Positions 16,232 to 26,019 of a stretch of DNA of 64,000 nt are shown piece after piece; within the stretch, counting starts at the first letter, position 1; each line of letters begins with the position of its first letter. This stretch comes from Pseudoalteromonas caenipelagi (GTDB taxonomy: Bacteria; Pseudomonadota; Gammaproteobacteria; Enterobacterales; Alteromonadaceae): positions 1 to 64,000 of the forward strand of contig NZ_JABBPG010000008.1 of NCBI RefSeq assembly GCF_013140855.1, written 5' to 3'. The notes below the pieces were generated by a model. The model was not told where the DNA came from. It saw nothing but the letters and a program-made list of their open reading frames with translations, and did not search any database. The position numbers and the translations under genes were made by a program.

Positions 16232-17353
16232 ATGGCAAAAGTACTAAGCGGTGCTGGCCTTCGCGGTCAGGTAGCAGGGAAAACAGCACTTTCAACAGTA
16301 GGTAAATCAGGCTCAGGCTTAACTTATCGCGGTTATGATGTGAAAGACTTGGCTGAACACTGTCAGTTTGAAGAAGTTGCACACCTTATCTTAAAAGGTC
16401 ACTTACCAACTCAAGCTGAACTAGACAGCTACAAAGGTGAACTTCGCTCAATGCGTGGCTTACCACTGGCGCTTAAAGAAGTGTTAGAGCGCATTCCTGC
16501 AGATGCACACCCAATGGATGTGTTGCGTACCGGTTGTTCAATGCTTGGTAACTTAGAAGGTGAAACGAGCTTTGATTTACAAGGTAAAGTGACCGATCGC
16601 ATGTTGGCGTGTTTCCCAAGTATTATTTGTTATTGGTACCGCTTTAGCCATGATGGCGTGCGCATTGACGTAGAAACTGATGACGACTCAATCGGTGCGC
16701 ACTTCTTACATATGCTACATGGTAAAAAGCCTAATGAATTGCATGAGCGCGTGATGCACGTATCACTTATTTTATATGCAGAGCATGAGTTTAATGCGTC
16801 AACGTTCACGGCACGTGTGTGTGCATCAACCTTGTCTGACATGCATTCTTGCGTAACTGGTGCGATTGGTTCACTACGTGGTCCATTACATGGCGGTGCA
16901 AACGAAGCGGCAATGGACATGATTGAAAGCTTCACAAGCGCTGATGATGCAGAAGAGAAGATGATGGGCATGCTTGAGCGCAAAGAAAAAATCATGGGCT
17001 TTGGTCACGCGATTTACTCTGAATGTGACCCACGTAATGAGATCATCAAACAATGGTCTGAAAAGCTAGCAAAAGATGTAGGTGACACAGTGCTTTACCC
17101 TGTTTCAGTACGTTGTGAAGAAGTGATGTGGCGCGAGAAAAAATTATTCTGTAATGCCGACTTCTTCCATGCATCAGCGTATAACTTTATGGGGATTCCA
17201 ACCAAGTTGTTTACGCCTATCTTCGTGATGTCACGTTTAACAGGCTGGGCTGCACACGTGATGGAGCAGCGTGCAGATAACCGTATTATTCGCCCGTCAG
17301 CTGAATATACCGGCGAAGAGTTACGTCCTGTCACGCCAATATCAGAGCGTTAA
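16232..17353 (+). CDS. prpC: 2-methylcitrate synthase
   Basis: Condenses propionyl-CoA with oxaloacetate to 2-methylcitrate. The citrate-synthase fold is full length at 373 residues. Visible active-site parts are GPLHGGANEAAM (His, about 218), GFGHAIYSECDPR (His and substrate-binding region, about 257) and the late catalytic Asp region NADFFHASAY. The start at ATG 16232 is set by AGGAGAG eight bases upstream; an upstream in-frame start at 16178 would lack a ribosome site and add a non-homologous leader. Lies between prpB and acnD in one direction. Confidence 0.95.
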   Translation: MAKVLSGAGLRGQVAGKTALSTVGKSGSGLTYRGYDVKDLAEHCQFEEVAHLILKGHLPTQAELDSYKGELRSMRGLPLALKEVLERIPADAHPMDVLRTGCSMLGNLEGETSFDLQGKVTDRMLACFPSIICYWYRFSHDGVRIDVETDDDSIGAHFLHMLHGKKPNELHERVMHVSLILYAEHEFNASTFTARVCASTLSDMHSCVTGAIGSLRGPLHGGANEAAMDMIESFTSADDAEEKMMGMLERKEKIMGFGHAIYSECDPRNEIIKQWSEKLAKDVGDTVLYPVSVRCEEVMWREKKLFCNADFFHASAYNFMGIPTKLFTPIFVMSRLTGWAAHVMEQRADNRIIRPSAEYTGEELRPVTPISER

Positions 17354-17430
17354 CCTGCACCCTATAGCGGCCAATGCAAGTTGGTCGCTTGCTTTGTTAG
17401 TTCTGTCACCAATTTCCAATGGATGTAGTT

Positions 17431-20022
17431 ATGAATACCAAATACCGTAAGCTCTTGCCTAATTCGCAATTGAGCTACTATGACACCCGCGAAGCCGTCG
17501 ATGCGATTAAACCAGGTGCCTACGACACTTTGCCTTATACCTCACGTGTGCTGGCCGAAAACTTAGTGCGCCGTTGCGAGAGCGAAAAGCTAGACGATTG
17601 CCTAACACAAATTATCGAACGTCGTCGCGATTTAGATTTTCCATGGTTTCCAGCGCGCGTTGTTTGTCATGATATTTTGGGTCAAACCGCCTTGGTTGAT
17701 TTAGCAGGGTTGCGTGATGCAATTGCTGCAAAAGGTGGCGATCCTTCAAAAGTAAACCCAGTTGTGCCAACTCAGTTGATTGTTGACCACTCACTGGCCG
17801 TAGAGCATGCAGGCTTTGAAAAAGATGCGTTTGAGAAAAACCGTGCGATTGAAGATAGACGCAACGAAGACCGTTTTCACTTTATTAATTGGACCAAAAC
17901 GGCCTTTAAAAATGTTGATGTTATTCAACCGGGTAACGGTATCATGCACCAAATTAACTTGGAGAAGATGTCTCCGGTTGTTCATGCCCGCGATGGCGTC
18001 GCATTTCCTGACACCTTAGTAGGGACCGACAGTCATACACCACATGTTGATGCCTTGGGCGTAATTGCTGTAGGTGTGGGTGGTCTTGAAGCTGAAAGCG
18101 TGATGCTAGGTCGTGCTTCGTACATGCGTTTACCAGACATTGTAGGGGTTGAGCTAACAGGTAAAGCGCAGCCGGGCATTACTGCAACTGATATTGTATT
18201 AGCGATCACTGAATTTTTACGTGCCGAAAAAGTAGTAGGTGCTTACCTTGAGTTTTATGGTGAAGGCGCAGCGAGCCTCACATTAGGGGATCGTGCCACA
18301 ATCTCAAATATGACTCCTGAATATGGTGCAACAGCAGCCATGTTCTACATCGATCAACAAACCATTGATTACTTAAAACTTACGGGTCGTGATGATGAAC
18401 AAGTACGCTTAGTTGAAAACTATGCTAAGCATACTGGTCTTTGGGCTGATAGCCTTGAAACAGCGCAATATGAGCGTGTATTGAAATTTGATTTATCGTC
18501 AGTAGGGCGCAACATTGCAGGTCCTTCAAATCCACACAAGCGTGTTGCAACAGCGGATCTTGCCAAAGCTGGCATTTCTGGTGTGGTTGAAAATGAAGAG
18601 GGCAAAATGCCAGATGGCGCGGTGATCATCGCAGCGATTACTAGTTGTACCAACACCAGTAACCCTCGCAATGTGATTGCAGCGGGTCTATTGGCACGTA
18701 ACGCTAATGCCAAAGGCTTAGTGCGCAAACCATGGGTGAAAACGTCTTTAGCACCGGGTTCAAAAGCCGTGAAAATGTACCTTGAAGAGGCTAATTTGTT
18801 GCCAGAGCTTGAGCAGCTTGGCTTTGGTATTGTCGCGTTTGCCTGTACCACCTGTAACGGTATGAGTGGCGCACTTGACCCTAAAATACAACAGGAGCTA
18901 ATTGACCGTGACTTGTACGCAACGGCAGTACTTTCGGGTAACCGTAACTTTGATGGTCGTATTCATCCCTATGCTAAGCAAGCATTTCTAGCATCGCCAC
19001 CGTTAGTGGTTGCTTATGCGATTGCCGGCACTATTCGTTTTGATATCGAAAAAGACGTGTTAGGTCATGACCAAAATGGTCATCCGATAACACTTAAAGA
19101 TTTATGGCCAAGCGATGAAGAGATTGATGCGGTAATCGCTCAGAGTGTGAAGCCTGAGCAGTTCCGTCAAGTTTACGAGCCTATGTTTAATTTAACGGTG
19201 GATTACGGCGAACACAATAACCCGCTTTACGACTGGCGTGAAATGAGTACCTATATTCGTCGTCCTCCTTATTGGGAAGGCGCGTTGGCAGCAGAGCGTA
19301 CCATGAAAGGCATGCGCCCGCTTGCGGTACTTGGTGATAACATCACCACGGATCACTTGTCTCCGTCTAATGCTATTATGGCCAGCAGCGCGGCTGGTGA
19401 ATATTTAGCAAAAATGGGCTTACCAGAAGAAGACTTTAACTCTTATGCAACGCACCGAGGGGATCACTTAACAGCACAGCGTGCTACGTTTGCAAATCCG
19501 AAATTGTTTAATGAGATGGTGCGTGATGAAAATGGCGAAGTGAAGCAAGGTTCCCTAGCGCGCCTTGAGCCAGAAGGCCAAGAAATTCGCATGTGGGAAG
19601 CAATCGAAACCTACATGCAGCGCAAGCAGCCGTTGATCATCGTGGCTGGTGCTGATTACGGTCAAGGATCTTCTCGTGATTGGGCAGCTAAAGGTGTTCG
19701 CTTAGCGGGTGTAGAAGTAATTGCTGCCGAAGGGTTTGAGCGTATTCACCGTACTAACCTAATTGGTATGGGCGTATTGCCACTTGAATTTAAAGCGGGC
19801 ACAACACGTAAAACGCTGAACATTGATGGTACCGAAACATTTGATGTAGCGGGTGAGCCAAGCCCAGGGGCAACGCTAACACTGGTTATTAACCGCAAAA
19901 ATGGTGAACGAGTAGAAGTTCCTATGACTTGTCGCTTAGATACGGCTGAAGAAGTGTCAATTTACTCAGCTGGTGGTGTGCTGCAACGTTTTGCGAAAGA
20001 CTTTTTAGAAGCACACGCATAA
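17431..20022 (+). CDS. acnD: Fe/S-dependent 2-methylisocitrate dehydratase AcnD
   Basis: An 863-residue aconitase-family enzyme that, with PrpF, converts 2-methylcitrate to 2-methyl-cis-aconitate. It replaces PrpD in this pathway variant. The three iron-sulfur cysteines are in ITSCTNTSNPRN (about residue 408) and FACTTCNGMSG (about 472 and 475). The swivel domain carries GADYGQGSSRDWAAKG and the AEGFERIHRTNLIGMG block. I choose ATG 17431 (MNTKYRK) by comparison with the usual AcnD N terminus; ATG 17419 in the same frame is possible. The 213-base gap before prpF holds a hairpin repeat. Confidence 0.95.
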   Translation: MNTKYRKLLPNSQLSYYDTREAVDAIKPGAYDTLPYTSRVLAENLVRRCESEKLDDCLTQIIERRRDLDFPWFPARVVCHDILGQTALVDLAGLRDAIAAKGGDPSKVNPVVPTQLIVDHSLAVEHAGFEKDAFEKNRAIEDRRNEDRFHFINWTKTAFKNVDVIQPGNGIMHQINLEKMSPVVHARDGVAFPDTLVGTDSHTPHVDALGVIAVGVGGLEAESVMLGRASYMRLPDIVGVELTGKAQPGITATDIVLAITEFLRAEKVVGAYLEFYGEGAASLTLGDRATISNMTPEYGATAAMFYIDQQTIDYLKLTGRDDEQVRLVENYAKHTGLWADSLETAQYERVLKFDLSSVGRNIAGPSNPHKRVATADLAKAGISGVVENEEGKMPDGAVIIAAITSCTNTSNPRNVIAAGLLARNANAKGLVRKPWVKTSLAPGSKAVKMYLEEANLLPELEQLGFGIVAFACTTCNGMSGALDPKIQQELIDRDLYATAVLSGNRNFDGRIHPYAKQAFLASPPLVVAYAIAGTIRFDIEKDVLGHDQNGHPITLKDLWPSDEEIDAVIAQSVKPEQFRQVYEPMFNLTVDYGEHNNPLYDWREMSTYIRRPPYWEGALAAERTMKGMRPLAVLGDNITTDHLSPSNAIMASSAAGEYLAKMGLPEEDFNSYATHRGDHLTAQRATFANPKLFNEMVRDENGEVKQGSLARLEPEGQEIRMWEAIETYMQRKQPLIIVAGADYGQGSSRDWAAKGVRLAGVEVIAAEGFERIHRTNLIGMGVLPLEFKAGTTRKTLNIDGTETFDVAGEPSPGATLTLVINRKNGERVEVPMTCRLDTAEEVSIYSAGGVLQRFAKDFLEAHA

Positions 20023-20078
20023 CAGAAAATGAATGATTAGGCCCTGAAACAGTAAAGCCAACAGTTTAAGGTAATGAG

Positions 20079-20099
20079 ATTCTGAAACATGTTCAGAAT
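20079..20099. repeat. Small hairpin repeat between acnD and prpF
   Basis: ATTCTGAA (20079-20086) and TTCAGAAT (20092-20099) form an 8-bp stem around ACATG, with GACG directly after. It lies in the 213-base acnD-prpF gap. It could be a processing or dispersed-repeat hairpin. With no U run it is not a convincing terminator, so the two genes may still be co-transcribed. Confidence 0.5.
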
Positions 20100-20235
20100 G
20101 ACGAAATAGGCTCAACTTTGAGACTAAATAGGAAGATGGTAGTGCCCAAACATGCGTCTGTCGTTTTCCTGATCTCCTAAACCGTTTGCATTATTCAAAT
20201 AGGGCCTATGTTAAGGCTTTTTAAAGGGATCAAGC

Positions 20236-21408
20236 ATGTCTTTTAAACCGCAAATTAAAGTGCCCGCAACCTATATGCGCGGTGGCACTAGTAAAGGGGT
20301 GTTCTTTAACCTCACGGATTTACCACCAGAGGCGCAAGTAGCTGGTCCAAAGCGTGATGCTTTGCTGCTGCGTGTGATTGGTAGTCCCGATCCATATGGT
20401 AAACATACCGATGGCATGGGCGGTGCTACGTCAAGTACCAGCAAAACTGTTATTTTGTCAAAAAGTACCCAAGCGGATCATGATGTTGATTACTTGTTTG
20501 GCCAAGTCGCCATTGATAAGCCATTTATTGATTGGAGTGGCAACTGTGGCAACTTAACTGCGGCAGTTGGGTCATTTGCAATCAGCAATGGCTTGGTCGA
20601 GCAGAGCCGTATTCCACACAATGGCATTGCGGTGGTGCGAATTTGGCAAGCAAATATCAAAAAAACCATTATTGCCCATGTACCAGTTACCAATGGTGAA
20701 GTGCAAGAAACGGGTGATTTTGAGCTAGATGGTGTGACCTTTCCAGCAGCTGAAGTGGTGGTAGAGTTTATGGACCCCGCCGATGGTGAAGGGGCAATGT
20801 TCCCAACAGGTAATTTAGTCGACACGTTGGAAGTACCCGAAATTGGCAAGTTTGCGGTAACTATGATTAACGCTGGCATACCGACGTTATTCTTTAATGC
20901 CGATGAATTAGGTTACACAGGCACTGAGTTACAAGAAGCCATAAACGGTGACAATGCTGCGTTAGAGCGATTTGAAACAATTCGAGCCTATGGCGCGTTG
21001 AAAATGGGGTTAATTAGCTCTTTAGAAGAAGCGCAAAGCCGCCAGCATACCCCTAAGATTGCTTTTGTTAGCGGCCCACAAAGCTACATCGCTTCAAGTG
21101 GAAAACATATTAGCAGCGACGATATTGATATGTGCGTACGCGCACTTTCAATGGGTAAATTACATCATGCGATGATGGGGACGGCTGCGGTTGCGATTGC
21201 TACTGCTTCTGCGATACCGGGCACTTTGGTGAACTTAGCAGCAGGTGGTGGTGAGCGTGAAAGTGTCACTTTTGGTCATCCATCTGGCACATTGCGTGTT
21301 GGTGCAGCTGCAAAGCTAGTGGACGGTCAATGGCAAGCCGAGAAGGCCATTATGAGCCGCAGTGCGCGTGTTTTGATGGAAGGACACGTGCGAGTGCCAC
21401 AAGACTAA
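20236..21408 (+). CDS. prpF: 2-methylaconitate cis-trans isomerase PrpF
   Basis: A 390-residue PrpF-family isomerase, the partner that makes AcnD functional in the methylcitrate cycle. The N terminus has the family signature PATYMRGGTSKGVFF (residues about 10-24). The catalytic-fold motifs DWSGNCGNLTAAVG (about 96-109) and INAGIPTLFF (about 217) hold the proline-racemase-like active residues, and LAAGGGERESVTFGHPSG is close to the end. The ATG follows AAAGGGA. It is the last gene of the operon; an intrinsic terminator follows 31 bases after the stop. Confidence 0.95.
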   Translation: MSFKPQIKVPATYMRGGTSKGVFFNLTDLPPEAQVAGPKRDALLLRVIGSPDPYGKHTDGMGGATSSTSKTVILSKSTQADHDVDYLFGQVAIDKPFIDWSGNCGNLTAAVGSFAISNGLVEQSRIPHNGIAVVRIWQANIKKTIIAHVPVTNGEVQETGDFELDGVTFPAAEVVVEFMDPADGEGAMFPTGNLVDTLEVPEIGKFAVTMINAGIPTLFFNADELGYTGTELQEAINGDNAALERFETIRAYGALKMGLISSLEEAQSRQHTPKIAFVSGPQSYIASSGKHISSDDIDMCVRALSMGKLHHAMMGTAAVAIATASAIPGTLVNLAAGGGERESVTFGHPSGTLRVGAAAKLVDGQWQAEKAIMSRSARVLMEGHVRVPQD

Positions 21409-21439
21409 CCTCTACGAATATACTCGATAAAGTTTTATC

Positions 21440-21462
21440 AAGGCCCCCTTGGGCCTTTTTTA
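21440..21462 (+). terminator. Intrinsic terminator of the prp operon
   Basis: AAGGCCC (21440-21446), loop CCTT, GGGCCTT (21451-21457), then a T run ending near 21462. A canonical rho-independent terminator 31 bases after the prpF stop. Confidence 0.93.
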
Positions 21463-21495
21463 TTGCATAAAATAATTGAAAAGGAACGATTTATA

Positions 21496-22086
21496 ATGGA
21501 ACTGATCATCTCGCTGGTGTTGACTACCACGTTACTGTTAGGTTCTCCAGGTCCCGCACCTTTAGCTCTTGCAGGTGTTGGTGCCAGCTTTGGTTTTAAA
21601 CGTGGCACGGGGTTTTTGGCGGGGATTTTAGCTGGGCTATTGGTGGTGATCACCTTAGTTGCTGCAGGCTTAGGCACATTATTTAGTGCTTACCCCTCGG
21701 TAAAACTGCTGTGTCAATTGGCCGCAGGCGGATATTTAATATTTGTGGCCTACAAGATAGCCACTGCTGAAGGAGGGATTGCGAATCAAACTGGTCAGGC
21801 CCCAGTATTTAGAGATGGTTTTATTCTGAACCTGATCAATCCTAAAGCGTATGCCGCGTTTTTAGCCATTTTTGCCAATAACATGCTGCAAACGCAAAGC
21901 CCTTTGATGAGTGCAATCATGACGGGGGCGGTGTGTTTTATGGTTGCAGTCATCGTTGATACGTTATGGATGGCGGCAGGCGCAAAACTTCGGCCTTTAT
22001 TTGCAAAGCCCAAGCAGGCTAAATGGTTGCGTTTATTCTTTGCGTGCGCACTTGCTGGAAGTGTTGTTATTGCATTAGTCGATTAA
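21496..22086 (+). CDS. LysE-family translocator
   Basis: A 196-residue LysE/RhtB-superfamily inner-membrane exporter, probably for an amino acid or a related small metabolite. It has about six membrane segments and the family motif LLGSPGPAPLALAG near the N terminus (about 14-27), with the matched loop LNLINPKAY (about 109-117). The ATG at 21496 follows AAAAGGAACG. An upstream in-frame start at 21463 overlaps the prpF terminator and is unlikely. A paralogue lies at 61908-62498 with the same GSPGPAP and LNLINPKAY motifs. The substrate cannot be assigned. Confidence 0.9.
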   Translation: MELIISLVLTTTLLLGSPGPAPLALAGVGASFGFKRGTGFLAGILAGLLVVITLVAAGLGTLFSAYPSVKLLCQLAAGGYLIFVAYKIATAEGGIANQTGQAPVFRDGFILNLINPKAYAAFLAIFANNMLQTQSPLMSAIMTGAVCFMVAVIVDTLWMAAGAKLRPLFAKPKQAKWLRLFFACALAGSVVIALVD

Positions 22087-22098
22087 TTTGTTACTTTA

Positions 22099-22587
22099 AT
22101 GACAACGGGTTTAAATGGCATAACGATGGAATTAGTGTTAGCAACAGACACGCATATTGCGCAGTTAATGGCTTGGTTTAATAGCGAAGACCAGCTCACT
22201 CAGTGGGCTGGGCCAAACTTTAGATATCCTTTTAACCTAGATACATTTAAGGCTGATTTACAAACCGACAAACTAACCAGCTGTGTGCTGCAATCACAAC
22301 ACGGCGTGTTACAGGCTTTTGGTCAGTTTTATATGCGTTTTGGTCGGTGTCATTTAGCTCGCTTGGTCGTCAATCCAAGTCAACGTGGCAAAGGAGTATC
22401 AAAAATACTACTCAGCGAGCTTTGTAAACAGGGTTTACAGTCACTCAATGTAGCGCAATATGGGCTGTTTGTTTACGAAGATAATCAGTCGGCAATGTAT
22501 GCTTACGAAAAGTTTGGCTTTGTTATACACCCTAATCCTGAGCACGAAGTAAGCGAACACTGCGTGTACATGGTCAAACCGAACTAG
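22099..22587 (+). CDS. GNAT-family N-acetyltransferase
   Basis: A 162-residue GNAT protein. The acetyl-CoA-binding loop is seen as VVNPSQRGKGVSKILL (about residues 91-106), followed by the helix and the FVYEDNQSAMYAYEKFGF block typical of the C-terminal part. The substrate is unknown. The start is uncertain: ATG 22099 or ATG 22126, both with weak ribosome sites. It follows the LysE-family gene by 12 bases and may be in the same transcript. Confidence 0.87.
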   Translation: MTTGLNGITMELVLATDTHIAQLMAWFNSEDQLTQWAGPNFRYPFNLDTFKADLQTDKLTSCVLQSQHGVLQAFGQFYMRFGRCHLARLVVNPSQRGKGVSKILLSELCKQGLQSLNVAQYGLFVYEDNQSAMYAYEKFGFVIHPNPEHEVSEHCVYMVKPN

Positions 22588-22628
22588 CCTGTAGCAATTA
22601 TTTATTATCAATTTATGGAAAAGGTGTT

Positions 22629-23144
22629 ATGCAAGCCATTATTAATACCGAGCGTTTGGTGCTCAGGCCTTTTAAACAAAGCGATGCAAAGCGTGTGGCA
22701 CAACTTGCAGGCGATAAGCGCATTAGCGAAATGACCAAAAATATTCCTTATCCCTATTCTGAGGATATGGCTATTGAGTGGATAGCTACGCATCCTGCGC
22801 AATTTGCAAGTGGCCATAGCGTCGTTTATGCGATAACCACAATTGAGTGTGATGATGTGATTGGCACATTAGGATTTGTTGACATTAACGAGGGCGTTGG
22901 CACGTTAGGTTATTGGTTAGGTGTTGATTTTTGGGGCCAAGGTTTTGCGCCAGAAGCGGTTAAAGGGCTCGTTCATTATTATCAAAATGAAAAAGGCTTA
23001 AAAGGCCTTGAGGCAACGCACTTTGTTGAAAACAGCCGCTCACGCGCCGTAATTGAAAAGCTCGGTTTACAGTATGTAGAAGACACCCAGATCGAAGTGC
23101 GTGGTGAGCAAAGAACGATTAGTGTGCATAGAGTCAGGTTTTAG
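22629..23144 (+). CDS. GNAT-family N-acetyltransferase, RimJ/RimL type
   Basis: A 171-residue acetyltransferase of the RimJ/RimL-like group, recognised by TERLVLRPFKQSDA at the N terminus (about 7-20), the DVIGTLGFVDI strand (about 77-87), GYWLGVDFWGQGFAPEAVKGL (the acetyl-CoA loop, about 97-117) and the C-terminal NSRSRAVIEKLGLQ. Such enzymes acetylate the N terminus of ribosomal proteins or small substrates, and the target here is unknown. GGAAAAGG lies before the ATG. It converges on the STAND ATPase gene with only 7 bases between the stops. Confidence 0.9.
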   Translation: MQAIINTERLVLRPFKQSDAKRVAQLAGDKRISEMTKNIPYPYSEDMAIEWIATHPAQFASGHSVVYAITTIECDDVIGTLGFVDINEGVGTLGYWLGVDFWGQGFAPEAVKGLVHYYQNEKGLKGLEATHFVENSRSRAVIEKLGLQYVEDTQIEVRGEQRTISVHRVRF

Positions 23145-23151
23145 ACTTACT

Positions 23152-26019
23152 TTATGGTTTGTCTCTGTTATCAATAACAAGTCTTAATTTTTTAACAAAA
23201 GGTTTTAATTCTTTATCTTCAGTTAGCTTTTCTTCAACGGTAAAAAATAGCTTTTCTCCGCCTGTATTTGGCTTTAATAGAATCCAATAGCATGCTGTTA
23301 AAAACTGACCACGGTATAAAGTGTTACATATGTCGTTATAGTTGGACGCTTGAACTTGTTGCTCAGTTAGTTCAGTAAGCTGTTCTAGCAGTATCTTTGC
23401 TTCATCTAAATTATTGGCGACAAAGCTCTTGATGGCCAGCACTAACCCTTTGGCATTTAAAAGCCAAATGTCTTCACTTTGTTGTTGCTCTGCAATAGAT
23501 GAGAGTTGTTGTATATATAACTTCGCTAGCGGTAAGTTGGTTGAAGCATAATGAGGAACCGAATGCATTAAAGTTTTTGCAAGTCGAAGCCAAATCTCAT
23601 AGTTATCTTGCTGTTTAGCTAAAACGGATAATTGCCTTATGTAACTTTTAGTCAATGATAAATCTACCTCCACACTAGAATAAGTGATATTGAAAAGCGC
23701 TTTTGCAAGTTCACGCCAAATTTCATTATTGTTTTGCTCATTTGCAATTTGAGATAGTTGGATTACACAGTGTTTTGATGTGGACAAATCTTTTGCAGTG
23801 CAGTTTGCGACAATATTTACTAAACCCTTGGCTAGTGCAACCCAAGTTCTTGTAGTGTTTTGCCGTTCTGCAACAAAAGTTAGCTGGGTTATACAATCCA
23901 TTGCTATGCGCAAGTTATATGCAGTGCAATGACCGATAAAGTTAACTAAGCTCATAGCGTATAAAAAAGAAACTTTGGCGTTATTTGTTTGGTTAGCGAT
24001 AGTTCTTAGTTTTGTGACATATACTTGCTGCTTCTTCCAAGGAATATTGAGATCATTATCTGTTGAACTGGCAGTAAAAAGTACCACAGCGAAAGTCATC
24101 TTGCTCGCACTCGCTAACTCATGACACCCACACAGTATATTAAGCGCCGTTTGGTAGCTTTCAGTGTCACGCTGCTTGTAATGGTTGTCGAGCCTATTCC
24201 AAAAGTACAGCCCTAAATAGTCACAATATCCTCTCAGATTAGGGTGATTACTGTCCTTCCACTGTTTTTGAATGTCTAGATAAAAGTCTTTATTTAGTAG
24301 CAAATTGTCTTTTTCGAAATCATAACAAGTGCGGGCGAGCGCGTCGGCACAGTTGTTAGCATTAAGGGTAAATGCCAATGAGAGCTGCGCAAGTAGCTTG
24401 TCTTGTGCACTCGGCTCATCGTTGTTTGAAAATATAGACTCTCTGGATTGCTGCCAGTTACGCCATACACGTAACACCCCATATTCACCGAGTAAGTCAG
24501 GTTCTAAGCTGGGCAGCGAAAAGTCATTGCTATTGGCCGCATTACCATAAAACAGCTGGGCCAATTGCCAGTTTTGTTCAGTGACCAAACGAGTGATAAT
24601 CGGATGCGTGGATTCAAGCTGCTTAAGCATGCTCAGATTTGTGCCCCCAGCCAAGGTTGCAATCGCAATCAGCGCCCAAAATTGTGATAAATTTGCCTTT
24701 GAAGCTGCTTTGCTCAGTATTCGCTCTTCGTTTTTAAATAGTGCTTCTAAAATTTGTTCAATACTTTGGTAGTTCTGGGTTGTATCTTTAAGTAATAGCT
24801 CACTGATCACCTGAAGAATAAGTGGGCGGGGTTGTGTGTTTTCAATGCGGTTGGCGGTATCAATAATGTGTGCCAAAAGCTTGTTATCACATTGTTGTTC
24901 TGTTGCTTTTGCATAGCTTCTCACAATCGCTTGATTTTGCGCTAAAGTGGGCGCACTGATCTCGACATGTAATGGCTGCTGTTGCTCGGTGTACGCAAAG
25001 TAGGGGCTTATATTAGCGTCATCAAGTAGCTCCTTAAGCCAGCCATGCTCTAAACTGCATTGGCGCTCAAGCAGCAAAATGCGAATGGGGGCATTGATTA
25101 ACTTTTGTTGATGGCAGGCCTGAAGACTATTTAGTAGCGCTTGCAGTTGTTCAGTTCTATTAGCCGCGTAATCCAGTACGATAAGCGTTGGGCGTTGCCA
25201 ACTATATAGGCTCATATTATCAACAGTTTGTGTATTACTGATAAATCCGGCATGCCAAGGTAGCGCTTGTGTTTGCAAATTCAAACACCACTCAAAAGCG
25301 GTGCGACTTTTACCGCTGCCAGCGCGGCCATATAACGCCATGATCTTGATGTCGGCCCCTAGTTTATGTGCTTTTGGTTGGCAAAATGAATCTAGCTGTT
25401 GCTCAAGAGTGCTATCTTTTTCAAAGTGCACTAAACGACGGTCATATTTGTATTTATGAAAGAAGTTATGTGGTTGTTGGGTATCTGCAAGGATAGGCTG
25501 TGCCATCAATGGCAGTTTAGATTTAGCTAATTGTAGTTTTAATGCAGCAATATGTTGTTTTAGCGCTGAATGTGGCGTCAGCAACTCAATAAACATGCCC
25601 ATAAACTCATGGAGTTGTTCAACAAAACGCTCTGGCATGCCACCTAGTTCAGCCGGTATTTGATAGTGGTGGCTTTGTATGTATGTTGAGATCTTGTCGA
25701 TTAATTTAGATTTATAGTCGTAAAAGTCAGCACTCTGAGCGATGGCGTTTTCAAATAACCGCTGTAAGTCGCCTTCATGTTCAAGCATCACGATTAAGCT
25801 GTCTAAAGGCTGCGTGTAATCTATATCGAGTTCTGAGTGCTGTACTGCTCGCTGATAAAGTTCAATAAATAGATTGCCTTGCGCACAAGAGCGAGTCTCG
25901 AGCTGAGCTTGAAATGCACTGATAATGGCTTCTTGTTGAGCCTTATTGGCGAGCATATTTTCAAGTCTTGCACTGAGGAAATTAACGAAACCAGCCCCAA
26001 AAAAGTCACCTATCCCCAT
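23152..26019 (-). CDS. STAND-type P-loop ATPase with five 42-residue C-terminal repeats
   Basis: A 955-residue multidomain protein. The start MGIGDFFGAGFVN at 26019 is set by AAGGA upstream. Residues 1-200 are helical and unrecognised. The NTPase has Walker A GRAGSGKS (231-238) and Walker B PTLIVLDY (277-284), followed by LLLERQ as a sensor-like strand. A helical part follows, then five tandem 42-residue repeats (about 671-880) of the form W..LAKGL.N....A.DL..AK..I.QL..IA..Q, spaced like kinesin-light-chain-type TPRs. This is the architecture of STAND signalling ATPases, many of which act in antiphage defence or apoptosis-like responses. I do not see a nuclease, TIR, protease or other known effector domain, so function is open. 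It stands alone, convergent with a GNAT gene. Confidence 0.75.
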   Translation of the reverse strand: MGIGDFFGAGFVNFLSARLENMLANKAQQEAIISAFQAQLETRSCAQGNLFIELYQRAVQHSELDIDYTQPLDSLIVMLEHEGDLQRLFENAIAQSADFYDYKSKLIDKISTYIQSHHYQIPAELGGMPERFVEQLHEFMGMFIELLTPHSALKQHIAALKLQLAKSKLPLMAQPILADTQQPHNFFHKYKYDRRLVHFEKDSTLEQQLDSFCQPKAHKLGADIKIMALYGRAGSGKSRTAFEWCLNLQTQALPWHAGFISNTQTVDNMSLYSWQRPTLIVLDYAANRTEQLQALLNSLQACHQQKLINAPIRILLLERQCSLEHGWLKELLDDANISPYFAYTEQQQPLHVEISAPTLAQNQAIVRSYAKATEQQCDNKLLAHIIDTANRIENTQPRPLILQVISELLLKDTTQNYQSIEQILEALFKNEERILSKAASKANLSQFWALIAIATLAGGTNLSMLKQLESTHPIITRLVTEQNWQLAQLFYGNAANSNDFSLPSLEPDLLGEYGVLRVWRNWQQSRESIFSNNDEPSAQDKLLAQLSLAFTLNANNCADALARTCYDFEKDNLLLNKDFYLDIQKQWKDSNHPNLRGYCDYLGLYFWNRLDNHYKQRDTESYQTALNILCGCHELASASKMTFAVVLFTASSTDNDLNIPWKKQQVYVTKLRTIANQTNNAKVSFLYAMSLVNFIGHCTAYNLRIAMDCITQLTFVAERQNTTRTWVALAKGLVNIVANCTAKDLSTSKHCVIQLSQIANEQNNNEIWRELAKALFNITYSSVEVDLSLTKSYIRQLSVLAKQQDNYEIWLRLAKTLMHSVPHYASTNLPLAKLYIQQLSSIAEQQQSEDIWLLNAKGLVLAIKSFVANNLDEAKILLEQLTELTEQQVQASNYNDICNTLYRGQFLTACYWILLKPNTGGEKLFFTVEEKLTEDKELKPFVKKLRLVIDNRDKP

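Noticed and set aside
20023..20235. Terminator or riboswitch between acnD and prpF
   Set aside because: The only clear structure is a short ATTCTGAA hairpin with no U run and no recognised aptamer.
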